Below, in pieces: positions 28,047 through 35,700 of a stretch of 64,000 nucleotides of DNA. The stretch comes from Gemmatimonadota bacterium. GTDB taxonomy: Bacteria; Gemmatimonadota; Gemmatimonadetes; Longimicrobiales; Gaopeijiaceae. Position 1 is the stretch's first letter; each line of letters starts with the position of its first letter. A program made the translations under genes and the position numbers. The DNA lies in the NCBI GenBank assembly GCA_016209885.1, contig JACQVF010000072.1, positions 1 to 64,000 of the forward strand, read 5' to 3'. The notes under the pieces were generated by a model. That model saw nothing but the letters and a program-made list of their open reading frames with translations. It made no database searches and was not told the DNA's origin.

Positions 28047-29718
28047 CTTCCTCCGGTTCGCCGGTCCACGCGAGCCTCCGCTCGAGCGCCGGATCCGGTT
28101 CGACGAAGATCGTCCGCACATACGAGGGCACGACGACGCCGGGCGCGGCCCCGCGGGGCTTGCGCACGTGCTTTCGCCGCGTCCAGTCCACGGGGACGGC
28201 GCTGGATGTGCGCGCCCGAGAGTGGAGTGCGGCGAGGCCGGCAGCTTCGGCGAGGTCGCGGGCGGGCGGGTTTTCCGGGCGATCCCAGCGCAGGACGACG
28301 TGGGCGCCGGCGGCGTGGCGGGCGTGGAGCCAGACGTCATCGGGCCGGGAATGGCGGAACGTGAGGGCGTCGTTCGCCCGCGCCCCGCGCCCGACGCGCA
28401 CCTCGAGGCCGCCGGAGGTGCGGTAGCGGCGGTAGGGCACGGGAGGCCGCTGCGCCGCGCCTGCCCGCCGCATTTCCGGGGCTCGCTCCTGCAGCGTCGC
28501 GCGAAGCCGCTCCGGATCCGGCCTACCGGTACGGGCATCTGCCAGCAGTCGTTCGAGCCTTTCCACGCGGTCGTGCGCGCGCGAGATGAGCGCTGGGAGG
28601 CGCACGCGAGCCCGCTCGGCGCGGCCGGCCTCCCGGTAGAGGCGGAGGGCGTTCTCGGCCGGTGGCAGGCTCGGGTCGAGCGTCAGCTGTACGGGCTCGT
28701 CGTCGAAGCCCGGGAGTGTCACCTCCCGGAGGCCACGGGGCACGCTCGCGAGCCGGGCGAGGAGAAGGTGTGCGCGGGTTCGCAGGTCATCCGGGTTCGG
28801 GACTGCGGCGAGCTGCTGCGTCAGGCGCTTGGATGCGCGGCGCGCCGCGTCCAGGCGCGACTCGATGGCCAGGAGGATCGGAGCGGGCAGCGCCGTCGGT
28901 GCCGAGCCGCCCGCCTCGGCCCTCGCGCGAGCAACCGCGTGGACGAGGGAGTCCACGGCCTGCGCGACGATGTCCGGAAGCGGGAACGGGTACGGTTGCA
29001 GCCGATCGTCGAGGTGGAGCAGGCACGGGCGTGGCCGCGGCCGCCGGTGGAGGTCAAGCCACCGGCGCCAGCCTTCCTCGAGAGCCGCCTCGCCCGCGGG
29101 CCCATCGGCGGCTCCGACATCTCCCAGCAGCGCGCGAGCGTTCACGCGGCTCGTGTACGCCACCGTACGGACCAGCGCGGCCTCCCGCTCCGCGGGGGTC
29201 AGGGAGCCGAGGAGCGCCATCCAGCGCTTCAGGGAGATGGGCGAGCGGATCCCCTCGCGGGTCGAGGGTCGCGGCGGCTCGTAAGGGTGACCGGGGATGA
29301 GCCTCCGGGAGCCCGCCACGCGGGGCCAGAGTACGGCCCGGATCGTGCCCGAACGTGCGTCCGCCAGGATGGCGTTCCACTGGTTGGCCATCAGCTCGAC
29401 GGCCAGCCGGGCTCGCGGGCGCGGGGTGCGGCCGCGCCCGAGCTCGAGGAAAAGGATCCGCTCGTCGGCGGGCGCCCGCACGGTGAGGATACGAAGTCCG
29501 AGCGGCATGGCGTCCGCAGGGGGCGTGAGTCCCGGAAAAAGGTGGATGCCGCCCCGGAGGGGATGAAGCTCGAACGCCAGCGCCTCGTCGTCCAGGAAGA
29601 GAAGCGCTGTACGCGTGACGGCGTCCAGGTGGACCGCCCGCAGCGTCCGGCCGGCGAAGCGCTCGGCCAGCTCCCGTGCCAAGTACTCCACCAGCAGCGG
29701 ATCCCAGATCAGTCCCAT
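28036..29718 (-). CDS. rqcH: NFACT family protein, RqcH-like (ribosome-associated quality control)
   Basis: 560 residues, the length of bacterial RqcH. The N-terminal NFACT-N domain begins LLVEYLARELAERFAGRTL and includes AVELMANQWNAILAD; helical middle region with LRLYREAGRAERA; C-terminal NFACT-R RNA-binding domain YRRYRTSGGLEVRVGRGARANDALTF (two parts, ~430-460), DDVWLHARHAAGAHVVLRW and VVVPSYVRTIFVEPDP. RqcH binds split 50S subunits with stalled peptidyl-tRNA and adds C-terminal alanine tails. Some family members were called fibronectin-binding, which is doubtful here because no export signal is present. Key residues needed for Ala-tailing were not checked individually. Monocistronic, convergent with the receptor gene. 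Confidence 0.85.
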   Translation of the reverse strand: MGLIWDPLLVEYLARELAERFAGRTLRAVHLDAVTRTALLFLDDEALAFELHPLRGGIHLFPGLTPPADAMPLGLRILTVRAPADERILFLELGRGRTPRPRARLAVELMANQWNAILADARSGTIRAVLWPRVAGSRRLIPGHPYEPPRPSTREGIRSPISLKRWMALLGSLTPAEREAALVRTVAYTSRVNARALLGDVGAADGPAGEAALEEGWRRWLDLHRRPRPRPCLLHLDDRLQPYPFPLPDIVAQAVDSLVHAVARARAEAGGSAPTALPAPILLAIESRLDAARRASKRLTQQLAAVPNPDDLRTRAHLLLARLASVPRGLREVTLPGFDDEPVQLTLDPSLPPAENALRLYREAGRAERARVRLPALISRAHDRVERLERLLADARTGRPDPERLRATLQERAPEMRRAGAAQRPPVPYRRYRTSGGLEVRVGRGARANDALTFRHSRPDDVWLHARHAAGAHVVLRWDRPENPPARDLAEAAGLAALHSRARTSSAVPVDWTRRKHVRKPRGAAPGVVVPSYVRTIFVEPDPALERRLAWTGEPEEGAG

Positions 29719-29733
29719 GGTGCTCCGAACCTA

Positions 29734-29788
29734 TAGCAGGTGGCTGAAGAACTACAGCGACCCGCTGTGGCTCTTCAGCGACGTGCCT
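29734..29788. repeat. short palindromic repeat A2, related to the ends of element A1
   Basis: TAGCAGGTGGCTGAAGAACT... is followed after a few bases by its imperfect reverse complement (CGCTGTGGCTCTTCAGCGAC). The two arms correspond to the left and right terminal inverted repeats of the 280-bp element at 32891-33170 placed head to head without the interior. It looks like an internally deleted or degenerate relative. Confidence 0.6.
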
Positions 29789-29958
29789 GGGGCGCGGGGT
29801 ACGACTGCCGGCGGGCTTTCGCAGCCCGCGTACCCGTGGATGCTTCTGCCGACGTGCACCCCCGCGCTGGCCAGGGCCGCCCGGCGGTTGTGCCGCGAGG
29901 TCCTGGGAGGCTGCACACGGTTGGACGGGGAGCGTGTGGCGGCGCAGAAAGTCGCGGT

Positions 29959-29988
29959 TTGACACGCCCGGAACGGGGTGCGTAAGCT
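29959..29988 (+). promoter_or_regulatory. sigma70-like promoter for panBC
   Basis: TTGACA (29959-29964), an 18-base spacer, TAAGCT (29983-29988). Transcription would start near 29995, about 55 bases before panB. The -10 box resembles those proposed for truA and rplU (TAGCTT). Confidence 0.5.
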
Positions 29989-30048
29989 TCGTCCGTCGGC
30001 TGGCGGGATCGAGCTGGAAGCGGGCGGCCTCCGGGGGGCGGCGAAGCC

Positions 30049-30891
30049 ATGGGAGCGTCCAGGGGAAGCGAGCGAGTCGGCGTGCGGCGGACGGTTCGGG
30101 ACTTCCTCCTGATGAAGGAGCGCGGGGAGCGTATCGTCGCCCTTACGGCGTACGACTATCTGTTCGCCCGCCTGCTCGAAGAAGCCGGGATCGACCTCAT
30201 CCTGGTGGGGGACTCCCTGGGGCAGGTCGTGCTCGGCTACCCGTCCACGCTCCCGGTAACGCTGGACGACATGATCCACCATGCCCGTGCGGTCCGACGC
30301 GGCGCGCCCAGCACGTTCGCCGTTTTGGATCTCCCTTTCATGAGTTTCCAGGTCTCGCCGGAAGACGCGCTCCGGAACGCCGGGCGTGCGGTGAAGGAGA
30401 CGGGGGTCGAGGCGGTGAAGCTCGAGGGGGGCGACGAGCAGCGGAGCGAGACCGCGCGCGTGCTGGTCCGCGCAGGGATCCCGGTGCTGGGTCATCTGGG
30501 ACTGACGCCCCAATCCGTGAACGCGTTGGGTGGCTATCGGGTGCAGGGGCGCGACGACGTGACGGCGGATCGGCTGCGCCGCGAAGCTCGCGCGCTCCAG
30601 GACGCCGGCTGCTTCGCCATCGTCCTCGAGCTGATCCCCGCGGAGCTGGCGGGAGAGATCACCCGCGAGCTCACGATCCCCACGATCGGGATCGGCGCCG
30701 GTCCGCAGACGGACGGTCAGGTCCTGGTGCTCTACGATGCGCTGGGGCTCAACTCGAGCTTCCATCCCAAGTTCCTCAAGCACTTCGCGGATCTGGAAGG
30801 CGAGGCGCGGCGCGGGCTGCGACGTTATATCGGCGAGGTGCGGAGCGGTAGCTACCCGGGGCCCGAGCACAGCTTCTCGGCGAAATCGTGA
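30049..30891 (+). CDS. panB: 3-methyl-2-oxobutanoate hydroxymethyltransferase
   Basis: First committed step of pantothenate (vitamin B5, CoA) synthesis. 280 residues. Motifs: ERIVALTAYDYLFARLLEEAG, LVGDSLGQVVLGYPSTLPVTLDDM (metal-binding Asp), AVKLEGG, PVLGHLGLTPQSVNALGGYRVQG, IVLELIPAELA and TIGIGAGPQTDGQVLV. It overlaps panC by 4 bp (GTGA). Confidence 0.95.
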   Translation: MGASRGSERVGVRRTVRDFLLMKERGERIVALTAYDYLFARLLEEAGIDLILVGDSLGQVVLGYPSTLPVTLDDMIHHARAVRRGAPSTFAVLDLPFMSFQVSPEDALRNAGRAVKETGVEAVKLEGGDEQRSETARVLVRAGIPVLGHLGLTPQSVNALGGYRVQGRDDVTADRLRREARALQDAGCFAIVLELIPAELAGEITRELTIPTIGIGAGPQTDGQVLVLYDALGLNSSFHPKFLKHFADLEGEARRGLRRYIGEVRSGSYPGPEHSFSAKS

Positions 30892-31733
30892 TCTTCGTCG
30901 CGATGAAGGCGGAGGTACGCGCCGCGGTAGCCCGCGCGCGTGCGGCGGGTCATCGCATCGCGGTCGTGCCCACCATGGGCTACCTCCACGAGGGTCACCT
31001 CTCGCTGGTGGATCGCGCCCGCTCGCGGGCGAGCTGGATCGTTCTCTCGATCTTCGTGAACCCGATCCAGTTCGGGCCGGGCGAAGACCTGACCCGTTAC
31101 CCTCGCGACCTGAAGCGCGACCTCGAGCTGGCGGAGGCCCGGGGTGCCGACCTGGTGTTCGCGCCGGCGGTCTCCGAGATGTACCCGGACGGCGACCCCG
31201 CCGTGGTGGTCGCGCCCGAGCGGCTCGGCGACCGGCTCTGCGGAGCGTTCCGTCCCGGGCATTTCCGCGGCGTGCTCACCGTGGTGACCAAGCTGTTCGA
31301 GATCGTGCGCCCGGATGTGGCGGTTTTCGGCCAAAAGGACTTCCAGCAGGCGGTGCTCATCCGCCGATTGGTGCGCGACCTGGACATGGACGTGGCGATC
31401 GAGGTCGCTCCCATCGTACGGGAGCGCGACGGCCTGGCCATGAGCTCGCGCAACGTCTACCTGACACGGGAGGAGCGGGAGCAGGCGCAGGCGCTCTTCC
31501 TGGCGCTCTCCATGGCGCGTACGCGGTTCCACCAGGGGCGGACTCGAGCGGACGAGCTCCTGGCGGAGATGAGGGCGGCGCTCGAGTCCCGCCCCCTCGT
31601 GCGGCTGCAGTACCTGGAGATCGTCGACCCCGAGACGCTGCAGCCCGTGGCGCAGGTCTCGGCGGGGGCGGTGGTGGCAGTTGCGGCGTTTCTGGGCGGG
31701 ACCCGGCTCATCGACAACATGGTGCTGGACTGA
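30888..31733 (+). CDS. panC: pantothenate synthetase
   Basis: ATP-dependent ligation of pantoate and beta-alanine. 281 residues; GTG start overlapping the panB stop. Class I nucleotidyltransferase fold with the HIGH-like motif PTMGYLHEGHLSLV (~residues 28-41), SIFVNPIQFGPGEDLTRYPR, FRGVLTVVTKLFEIVRPDVAVFGQKDFQQ and the KMSKS-like region GLAMSSRNVYLT. In many genomes panD or panE lie nearby; they are not in this window. Confidence 0.95.
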   Translation: MIFVAMKAEVRAAVARARAAGHRIAVVPTMGYLHEGHLSLVDRARSRASWIVLSIFVNPIQFGPGEDLTRYPRDLKRDLELAEARGADLVFAPAVSEMYPDGDPAVVVAPERLGDRLCGAFRPGHFRGVLTVVTKLFEIVRPDVAVFGQKDFQQAVLIRRLVRDLDMDVAIEVAPIVRERDGLAMSSRNVYLTREEREQAQALFLALSMARTRFHQGRTRADELLAEMRAALESRPLVRLQYLEIVDPETLQPVAQVSAGAVVAVAAFLGGTRLIDNMVLD

Positions 31734-31740
31734 GGAGGGA

Positions 31741-32355
31741 ATGGCGAGCGCAAGGGAGGCGGCGGAAGCGCCGGCCCCCCATCCTATCGTGGAGGCCGCG
31801 GCCCGCGGGATCCTTCCCGCCTGGGCCGAGGTGACGCTCGAGCGGCGAGGCCATATCGTCCGTGTCGTGACGCTGCTGAACGCATGGGCGAGGGCAGCCG
31901 GAGTGGCGCTGGCGGAGCGCACGCGGTGGCTCGCAGCGGGATGGCTCCACGACGCGCTGCGCGACGCGCCCGCCGATCGCCTGCGTCCGTGGTTGCCGGA
32001 GCCGCGGACGGACTGGCCACCCCAGCTCCTTCACGGACCCGCGGCAGCGGGCCGGCTCGGCGCGGAGGGGGTTCGCGACGAAGAGCTGCTCACTGCCGTG
32101 GCGTACCATACGCTGGGGCACGAGGGGTTCGGCACGCTTGGCAAGGCGCTCTACGCGGCGGACTTCCTCGAGCCCGGGCGCCGGTTTCGGTCGCGCTGGC
32201 GGGCCGAGCTGCGGCGTCGCATGCCCGCAGAGATAGAGCGGGTCACCGAGGAGATCCTGGCCGCGCGCCTGGTCAACCTGATTGAGCGGCGGAGCACGAT
32301 TCACCGCGAGACGCTCGCATTCTGGAACGCGATGGTGCGCCATGGCCGCCCGTGA
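31741..32355 (+). CDS. HD-domain hydrolase, YqeK-like (putative diadenosine tetraphosphatase)
   Basis: 204 residues; ATG 31741 immediately after GAGGAGGGA, eight bases after panC. An HD-superfamily pattern is visible: RRGHIVRVVTLL (first His), AAGWLHDALRDAP (His-Asp), QLLHGPAAAGRLGAEG, then AVAYHTLGHEGFGTLGKALYAADFLEPGRRF, which matches the YqeK consensus of a symmetrical Ap4A hydrolase. YqeK is normally beside nadD and rsfS; only the LytR_C companion is retained here. Function by family resemblance. Confidence 0.75.
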   Translation: MASAREAAEAPAPHPIVEAAARGILPAWAEVTLERRGHIVRVVTLLNAWARAAGVALAERTRWLAAGWLHDALRDAPADRLRPWLPEPRTDWPPQLLHGPAAAGRLGAEGVRDEELLTAVAYHTLGHEGFGTLGKALYAADFLEPGRRFRSRWRAELRRRMPAEIERVTEEILAARLVNLIERRSTIHRETLAFWNAMVRHGRP

Positions 32356-32893
32356 GCGGGTGCGCGTCGTCGCCGTGCTCCTGGTCGTCCTCGCGGCAGG
32401 CGTCCTCCTGGGCTCTGCGATCGCCCAGTGGCGGGCGGTGCAGCCACCGGCGCTTGCAAGCCGGGCGCGTGCGCAGGCGCCCCCGGGTGAACGCATCCGG
32501 GTAGAGGTGCTCAACTCGGGCGGCCGGAAGAACGTGGCCCGCGAGGCCACGGACCTCCTGCGGGACCGCGGCTTCGATGTCGTCTACTTCGGGAACGCGG
32601 ACCGCTTCGACCGCGATTCTTCGGCGGTGATCGACCGGGTCGGGAGGCACGAGCCGGCGCGGCTGGCGGCGGACGCCCTGGGGATCGGGACAGTCCTCAG
32701 TCAGCCGGACACCAACCTGTACGTGGACGTAAGCGTGCTGTTGGGGAGGGACTGGACGCCGGCGCCCGCGGACACGGCCGCCGCGACGTCCCGTCCCTGG
32801 TGGGATCCTCGCGCGCTCTGGCAGGCGCTGCGGAGAAGACAAGCGGGGACGGAGGAGCAGCCGGGCCGACGCTCCGTCACGGATGTACCCTAG
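32342..32893 (+). CDS. membrane-anchored LytR_C domain protein
   Basis: 183 residues. One N-terminal transmembrane segment (VVAVLLVVLAAGVLLGSAI) and a periplasmic LytR_C-type domain from about residue 50 (RIRVEVLNSGGRKNVAREATDLL...RFDVVYFGN-like, GIGTVLSQPDTNLYVDVSVLLG). The domain is found at the C-terminus of cell-envelope LytR-CpsA-Psr proteins and in small standalone proteins next to yqeK/rsfS. It overlaps the yqeK-like gene by 14 bp. The TAG stop coincides with the first bases of element A1, so the original C-terminus may have been changed by that insertion. Confidence 0.75.
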   Translation: MAARERVRVVAVLLVVLAAGVLLGSAIAQWRAVQPPALASRARAQAPPGERIRVEVLNSGGRKNVAREATDLLRDRGFDVVYFGNADRFDRDSSAVIDRVGRHEPARLAADALGIGTVLSQPDTNLYVDVSVLLGRDWTPAPADTAAATSRPWWDPRALWQALRRRQAGTEEQPGRRSVTDVP

Positions 32894-33170
32894 CAGGTCG
32901 CTGAAGAGCTACAGTGGGTCGCGCGCCCGGGGCTTGCGCGCCCGAGACAAGGAGCGAGGAGGAGTCGATGTCGGAGCCCTCGGCGACGACGAGCGACGCC
33001 GGATCGGGTGCGCAACCCCCAGGCGCCCTTCGGGTTGCGGCGGTGTGGGGGCATCGGCTGCGTTGCCGCTCCTTGACGATGCGCTTGGGTATCGCCGGCG
33101 TCGCGCCGCCTTGCCGCTGCCCCCACGGCGCTCGCAACGCGACCCGCTGTAGCTCTTCAGCGACCTGCTA
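32891..33170. repeat. 280-bp element A1 with 33-bp terminal inverted repeats (MITE-like)
   Basis: The first 33 bases (32891-32923, beginning TAGCAGGTCGCTGAAGAGCT) and last 33 bases (33138-33170, ending CAGCGACCTGCTA) are reverse complements with a single mismatch. TA is present at both outer ends, compatible with a TA target duplication. A second inverted pair lies inside (GTGGGGGCA 33045-33053 and TGCCCCCAC 33118-33126), so the element can fold into a long hairpin. No transposase is encoded; the 85-codon open frame inside it is low-complexity and probably meaningless. It also separates two convergent genes. Confidence 0.8.
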
Positions 33171-33190
33171 AGTTCCCCGCTCCCTCGCGC

Positions 33191-34300
33191 TCAGCTTCTC
33201 CTCGCAGCCGCGCGCGGTGCTGCAGGCGTCCGCGCGCGGCGTGCCCGCAGGTACGTGACCCGCAGCTGGCCGCAGGCGGCGGCAATGTCGCGGCCGCGCG
33301 GCTCCCGCACGGCCGCCGTCACCCCGCGGGCCTCGAGGCGCCGGGCAAAAGCGCGCATGTGCTCGGGCGCACTCGACGTCCAGTTGTTGTCCGGGATCGG
33401 GTTGAACGGGATGAGGTTCACGAACGCGTGCACGTCAAGAGCGAGGTCGGCGAGCCCGTCCGCCAGGTCGAGCGCGTCATTGATCCCTGCAATCATCGTG
33501 TACTCGAAGGTGAGGCGCCTGCCACCCGCCCGCTGGAACGCCCGCAGCGCGTCCATGAGGACCGGCAGCGGGTAGCGCTTCTCCAGCGGCACGAGCTCCT
33601 GCCGGAGCTCGGAGTTCGGCGCGTGGAGCGAGACCGCCAGGCGGAACTGCTCAGGCCGCTTTGCGAGCTCGAGGATCCCGGGAACGACTCCCACGGTAGA
33701 CACCGTGATTCGCCGGGCTCCCACCTCGTAACCCCGGTTGAGGATCGTGAGCGCGGTCATGAGCGCCTTGCGGTTCGCCAGCGGCTCACCCATTCCCATG
33801 AACACCAGGTTCGAGATCGGCGGCCACCGCTGGTCCGCCGCCCAGCGCCGGGACGCCCGGTATTGTGAAACGATCTCACCCGCCGTGAGCTGCCGCCGGA
33901 AGCCACCCCACCCGGTCGAGCAGAAGGTGCACCCCATGGCGCAGCCCGCTTGCGAGGAGAGACAGAGGGTGACCCGCGAGCCGCTGGGGATGAGGACGGA
34001 TTCCACGAGCTCGCCGTCCGTCAGCCCCCAGAGGTGCTTGACCGTTCCGTCCACCGAGCGCGCGGCCTCGGCGCTGGCGGGCTCCGCAAGCGTGAATGCC
34101 TCGGCCAGCGCTTCGCGCTCCCGCGCGGGCAGATCCGTCATCTCGACGAAGCGGGTAGCGCCGCCCTCGTAGATCCAACTCGCGACCTGCGCCACGCGAT
34201 ACGCCGGCTGGCCGTGCGCGGCGAAATGCATCCGCAGCGCGCCGTCCAGTTCCCCGGGCGTCAGGGAGAGCACGTCGAGGCGCTCATCGCGGGTCGTCAT
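33191..34300 (-). CDS. rlmN: dual-specificity 23S rRNA/tRNA adenine-C2 methyltransferase (radical SAM)
   Basis: Methylates A2503 of 23S rRNA and A37 of some tRNAs. 369 residues from ATG 34300. N-terminal helical RNA-binding part (YRVAQVASWIYEGGATRFVEMTDLP), radical-SAM cluster motif CAMGCTFCSTGWGG (C-x3-C-x2-C), LVFMGMGEPLANRKAL, ITVSTVGVVPGI, LAVSLHAPNSELRQELVPLEKRYPL, FVNLIPFNPIPDNNW and the methyl-carrying Cys region RDIAAACGQLR near 345. The C-terminus is Arg/Ala-rich. The start overlaps the upstream barrel-like gene's stop by 4 bp. Confidence 0.95.
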   Translation of the reverse strand: MTTRDERLDVLSLTPGELDGALRMHFAAHGQPAYRVAQVASWIYEGGATRFVEMTDLPAREREALAEAFTLAEPASAEAARSVDGTVKHLWGLTDGELVESVLIPSGSRVTLCLSSQAGCAMGCTFCSTGWGGFRRQLTAGEIVSQYRASRRWAADQRWPPISNLVFMGMGEPLANRKALMTALTILNRGYEVGARRITVSTVGVVPGILELAKRPEQFRLAVSLHAPNSELRQELVPLEKRYPLPVLMDALRAFQRAGGRRLTFEYTMIAGINDALDLADGLADLALDVHAFVNLIPFNPIPDNNWTSSAPEHMRAFARRLEARGVTAAVREPRGRDIAAACGQLRVTYLRARRARTPAAPRAAARRS

Positions 34301-35175
34301 GGAAGCTCGATGGCAAACCGGTAGTGGAGCGCCGGGCCGAAATCGTTGGGAAGCTCTTCCCACAGCACAGCCACGGAGTACCGCCCGAAGTCGGCGCCCA
34401 GCATCCAGAGACCCACCCAGCTCCCGTCCTCCGTGGTGTGACTGAGCCCGGCCTCCACGTGCAGCCGGCGCCGCCACGTCACGCCGGTGGCGAATCTGTG
34501 CTCAACGGCGTCGCCCTCGAAACGATCGGCGATCCCGTACGCAATCCGTGCGCTCCACGGGCGCGGCACGCGTTCCGGCGTCGTCATCTCTACCCCGGCG
34601 CGCCACGCAGGCTCCGCGGGAAAGTCGCGAAGCAGGATGGCGAACCGGGAGGGAAGCGCGAGCTCGGCGCGCAGGATAACCCCCGCATCGACCGCGACGC
34701 GGTCGGCCACCCGGTCCCTGTACCCGGCGCGAAGGTAACGTACGGCAAGCCCGACGGCGGCGCCGGGCGGCACGCGCCGAGCGAGCGACACGGCGACCGC
34801 ATCGTCGCCCACATCGAGGAGGGCGCCGTCCGCGGACGGCGATTCGTCCGTCCTCGGGATGTCGCCGATCCCCAGGTGCTGGTATGCCGCGGCGACCCGG
34901 CCGATCCAGGGGAGGTTGCCCGTAACGCTCATGGCGAGACCTCGAAGCCCGGTGGCGTCTGGGCCATCCACGTGGGCGATCCACATCTCCCCGTGCCCGT
35001 CCACGCCCGCCGAGATGCCCGCCGGGTTCCACAGCGCCGCGGCGCCGCCGGTCAGGAGCGCCTCCGGCCACGGCGTGGCGCGCACGGGCCAGCGGAGGAG
35101 GATCTGCCCGGCCCCGGGGCCGGGGGACGATAGGAGAAGGAGGACGGCACAGAGCGCCGGGCTGCTCCGCTTCAT
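34297..35175 (-). CDS. secreted outer-membrane barrel-like protein, PorV/UPF0164-like
   Basis: 292 residues from ATG 35175, the Met directly ahead of a signal peptide (SSPALCAVLLLLSSPGPGAGQ). Residues ~30-50 (EALLTGGAAALWNPAGISAGV) resemble the N-terminus of FadL/PorV-type barrels, where a glycine-rich stretch is followed by a WNPAG motif. The rest alternates hydrophobic and polar residues with many aromatic residues (AVAYQHLGIGDI, ALHYRFAIEL), consistent with beta strands. Specific role unknown. Two other Met codons lie upstream in frame; the earlier one gives 12 extra basic residues. Confidence 0.65.
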   Translation of the reverse strand: MKRSSPALCAVLLLLSSPGPGAGQILLRWPVRATPWPEALLTGGAAALWNPAGISAGVDGHGEMWIAHVDGPDATGLRGLAMSVTGNLPWIGRVAAAYQHLGIGDIPRTDESPSADGALLDVGDDAVAVSLARRVPPGAAVGLAVRYLRAGYRDRVADRVAVDAGVILRAELALPSRFAILLRDFPAEPAWRAGVEMTTPERVPRPWSARIAYGIADRFEGDAVEHRFATGVTWRRRLHVEAGLSHTTEDGSWVGLWMLGADFGRYSVAVLWEELPNDFGPALHYRFAIELP

Positions 35176-35310
35176 CGGGCCTCGTCGCTTGAAGGACCGG
35201 TTAGGCACCATTAACTTAGCGCGATCGGGGCGGGCCGGTAACGGGGCCCGCGACCTCCTCAGGGGTCCGCACATCCCGGGAGGACGAGTGGCGACGAACG
35301 ACGCGCACGG

Positions 35311-35700
35311 GTGATCGAAGCGCTGATCTCGTGGGGACCCGCCGCCGCCTGGGCGGTGGTCCTCTTTTTCTTGAGCCAGCAGGGCGACCTGGGAAAGAGC
35401 GACCTCTTCGCCCACGCCGACAAGCTGGCCCACCTGAGCTTGTACGCCGTGCTCGGCGCCACTCTGGCGTGGGGGCGCGGCTGGCGCCGTTCGCCGATTC
35501 CCCACTGGCTTCTCGTGCTGGCGGGCGTCCTCTACGGCGCCAGCGACGAGCTCCACCAGTCGTGGGTGCCGGGGCGGTCGCCGTCCGCCGTCGATCTCGT
35601 GGCCGACGGCCTGGGCGTGATCGTCGGCTACGCGCTCCTTCTTCGATTCTGGCCGGGCCGCCGCATCACCGCCGCCGAGCGGTCCGTCTCCCTCGGATGA
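35311..35700 (+). CDS. VanZ-like membrane protein
   Basis: 129 residues, GTG start, four predicted membrane segments. The VanZ-like pattern is clear: FFLSQQGDL, ADKLAHLSLYAVLGATLAW, LLVLAGVLYGASDELHQSWVPGRSPSAVDLVADGLGVIVGYA (in separate stretches). The HxxxWxPGRxxxxxDxxxNxxG-type motif defines the family, which is named after a teicoplanin-resistance protein but is widespread with unknown function; a resistance role should not be assumed. It overlaps aspS by 4 bp and heads the plus-strand run. Confidence 0.8.
   Translation: MIEALISWGPAAAWAVVLFFLSQQGDLGKSDLFAHADKLAHLSLYAVLGATLAWGRGWRRSPIPHWLLVLAGVLYGASDELHQSWVPGRSPSAVDLVADGLGVIVGYALLLRFWPGRRITAAERSVSLG

Larger units (their letters stand above)
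29719..30048. other. 330-bp intergenic region between rqcH-like and panB
   Basis: Contains the palindromic repeat at 29734-29788. Next comes an interrupted hairpin built from GGGTAC (29797-29802) with GTACCC (29830-29835), and inner arms GCGGGCT/AGCCCGC (29811-29817/29823-29829). A panB promoter candidate lies at 29959-29988. No supported gene; short open frames on both strands are low-complexity shadows. Confidence 0.5.

Noticed and set aside
32914-33171. 85-codon open frame inside element A1
   Set aside because: It is formed by the element's ends and low-complexity interior; not a transposase or known peptide.
35311-35700. Glycopeptide-resistance gene (VanZ name)
   Set aside because: VanZ-like membrane proteins are common and mostly unrelated to resistance; no van genes nearby.
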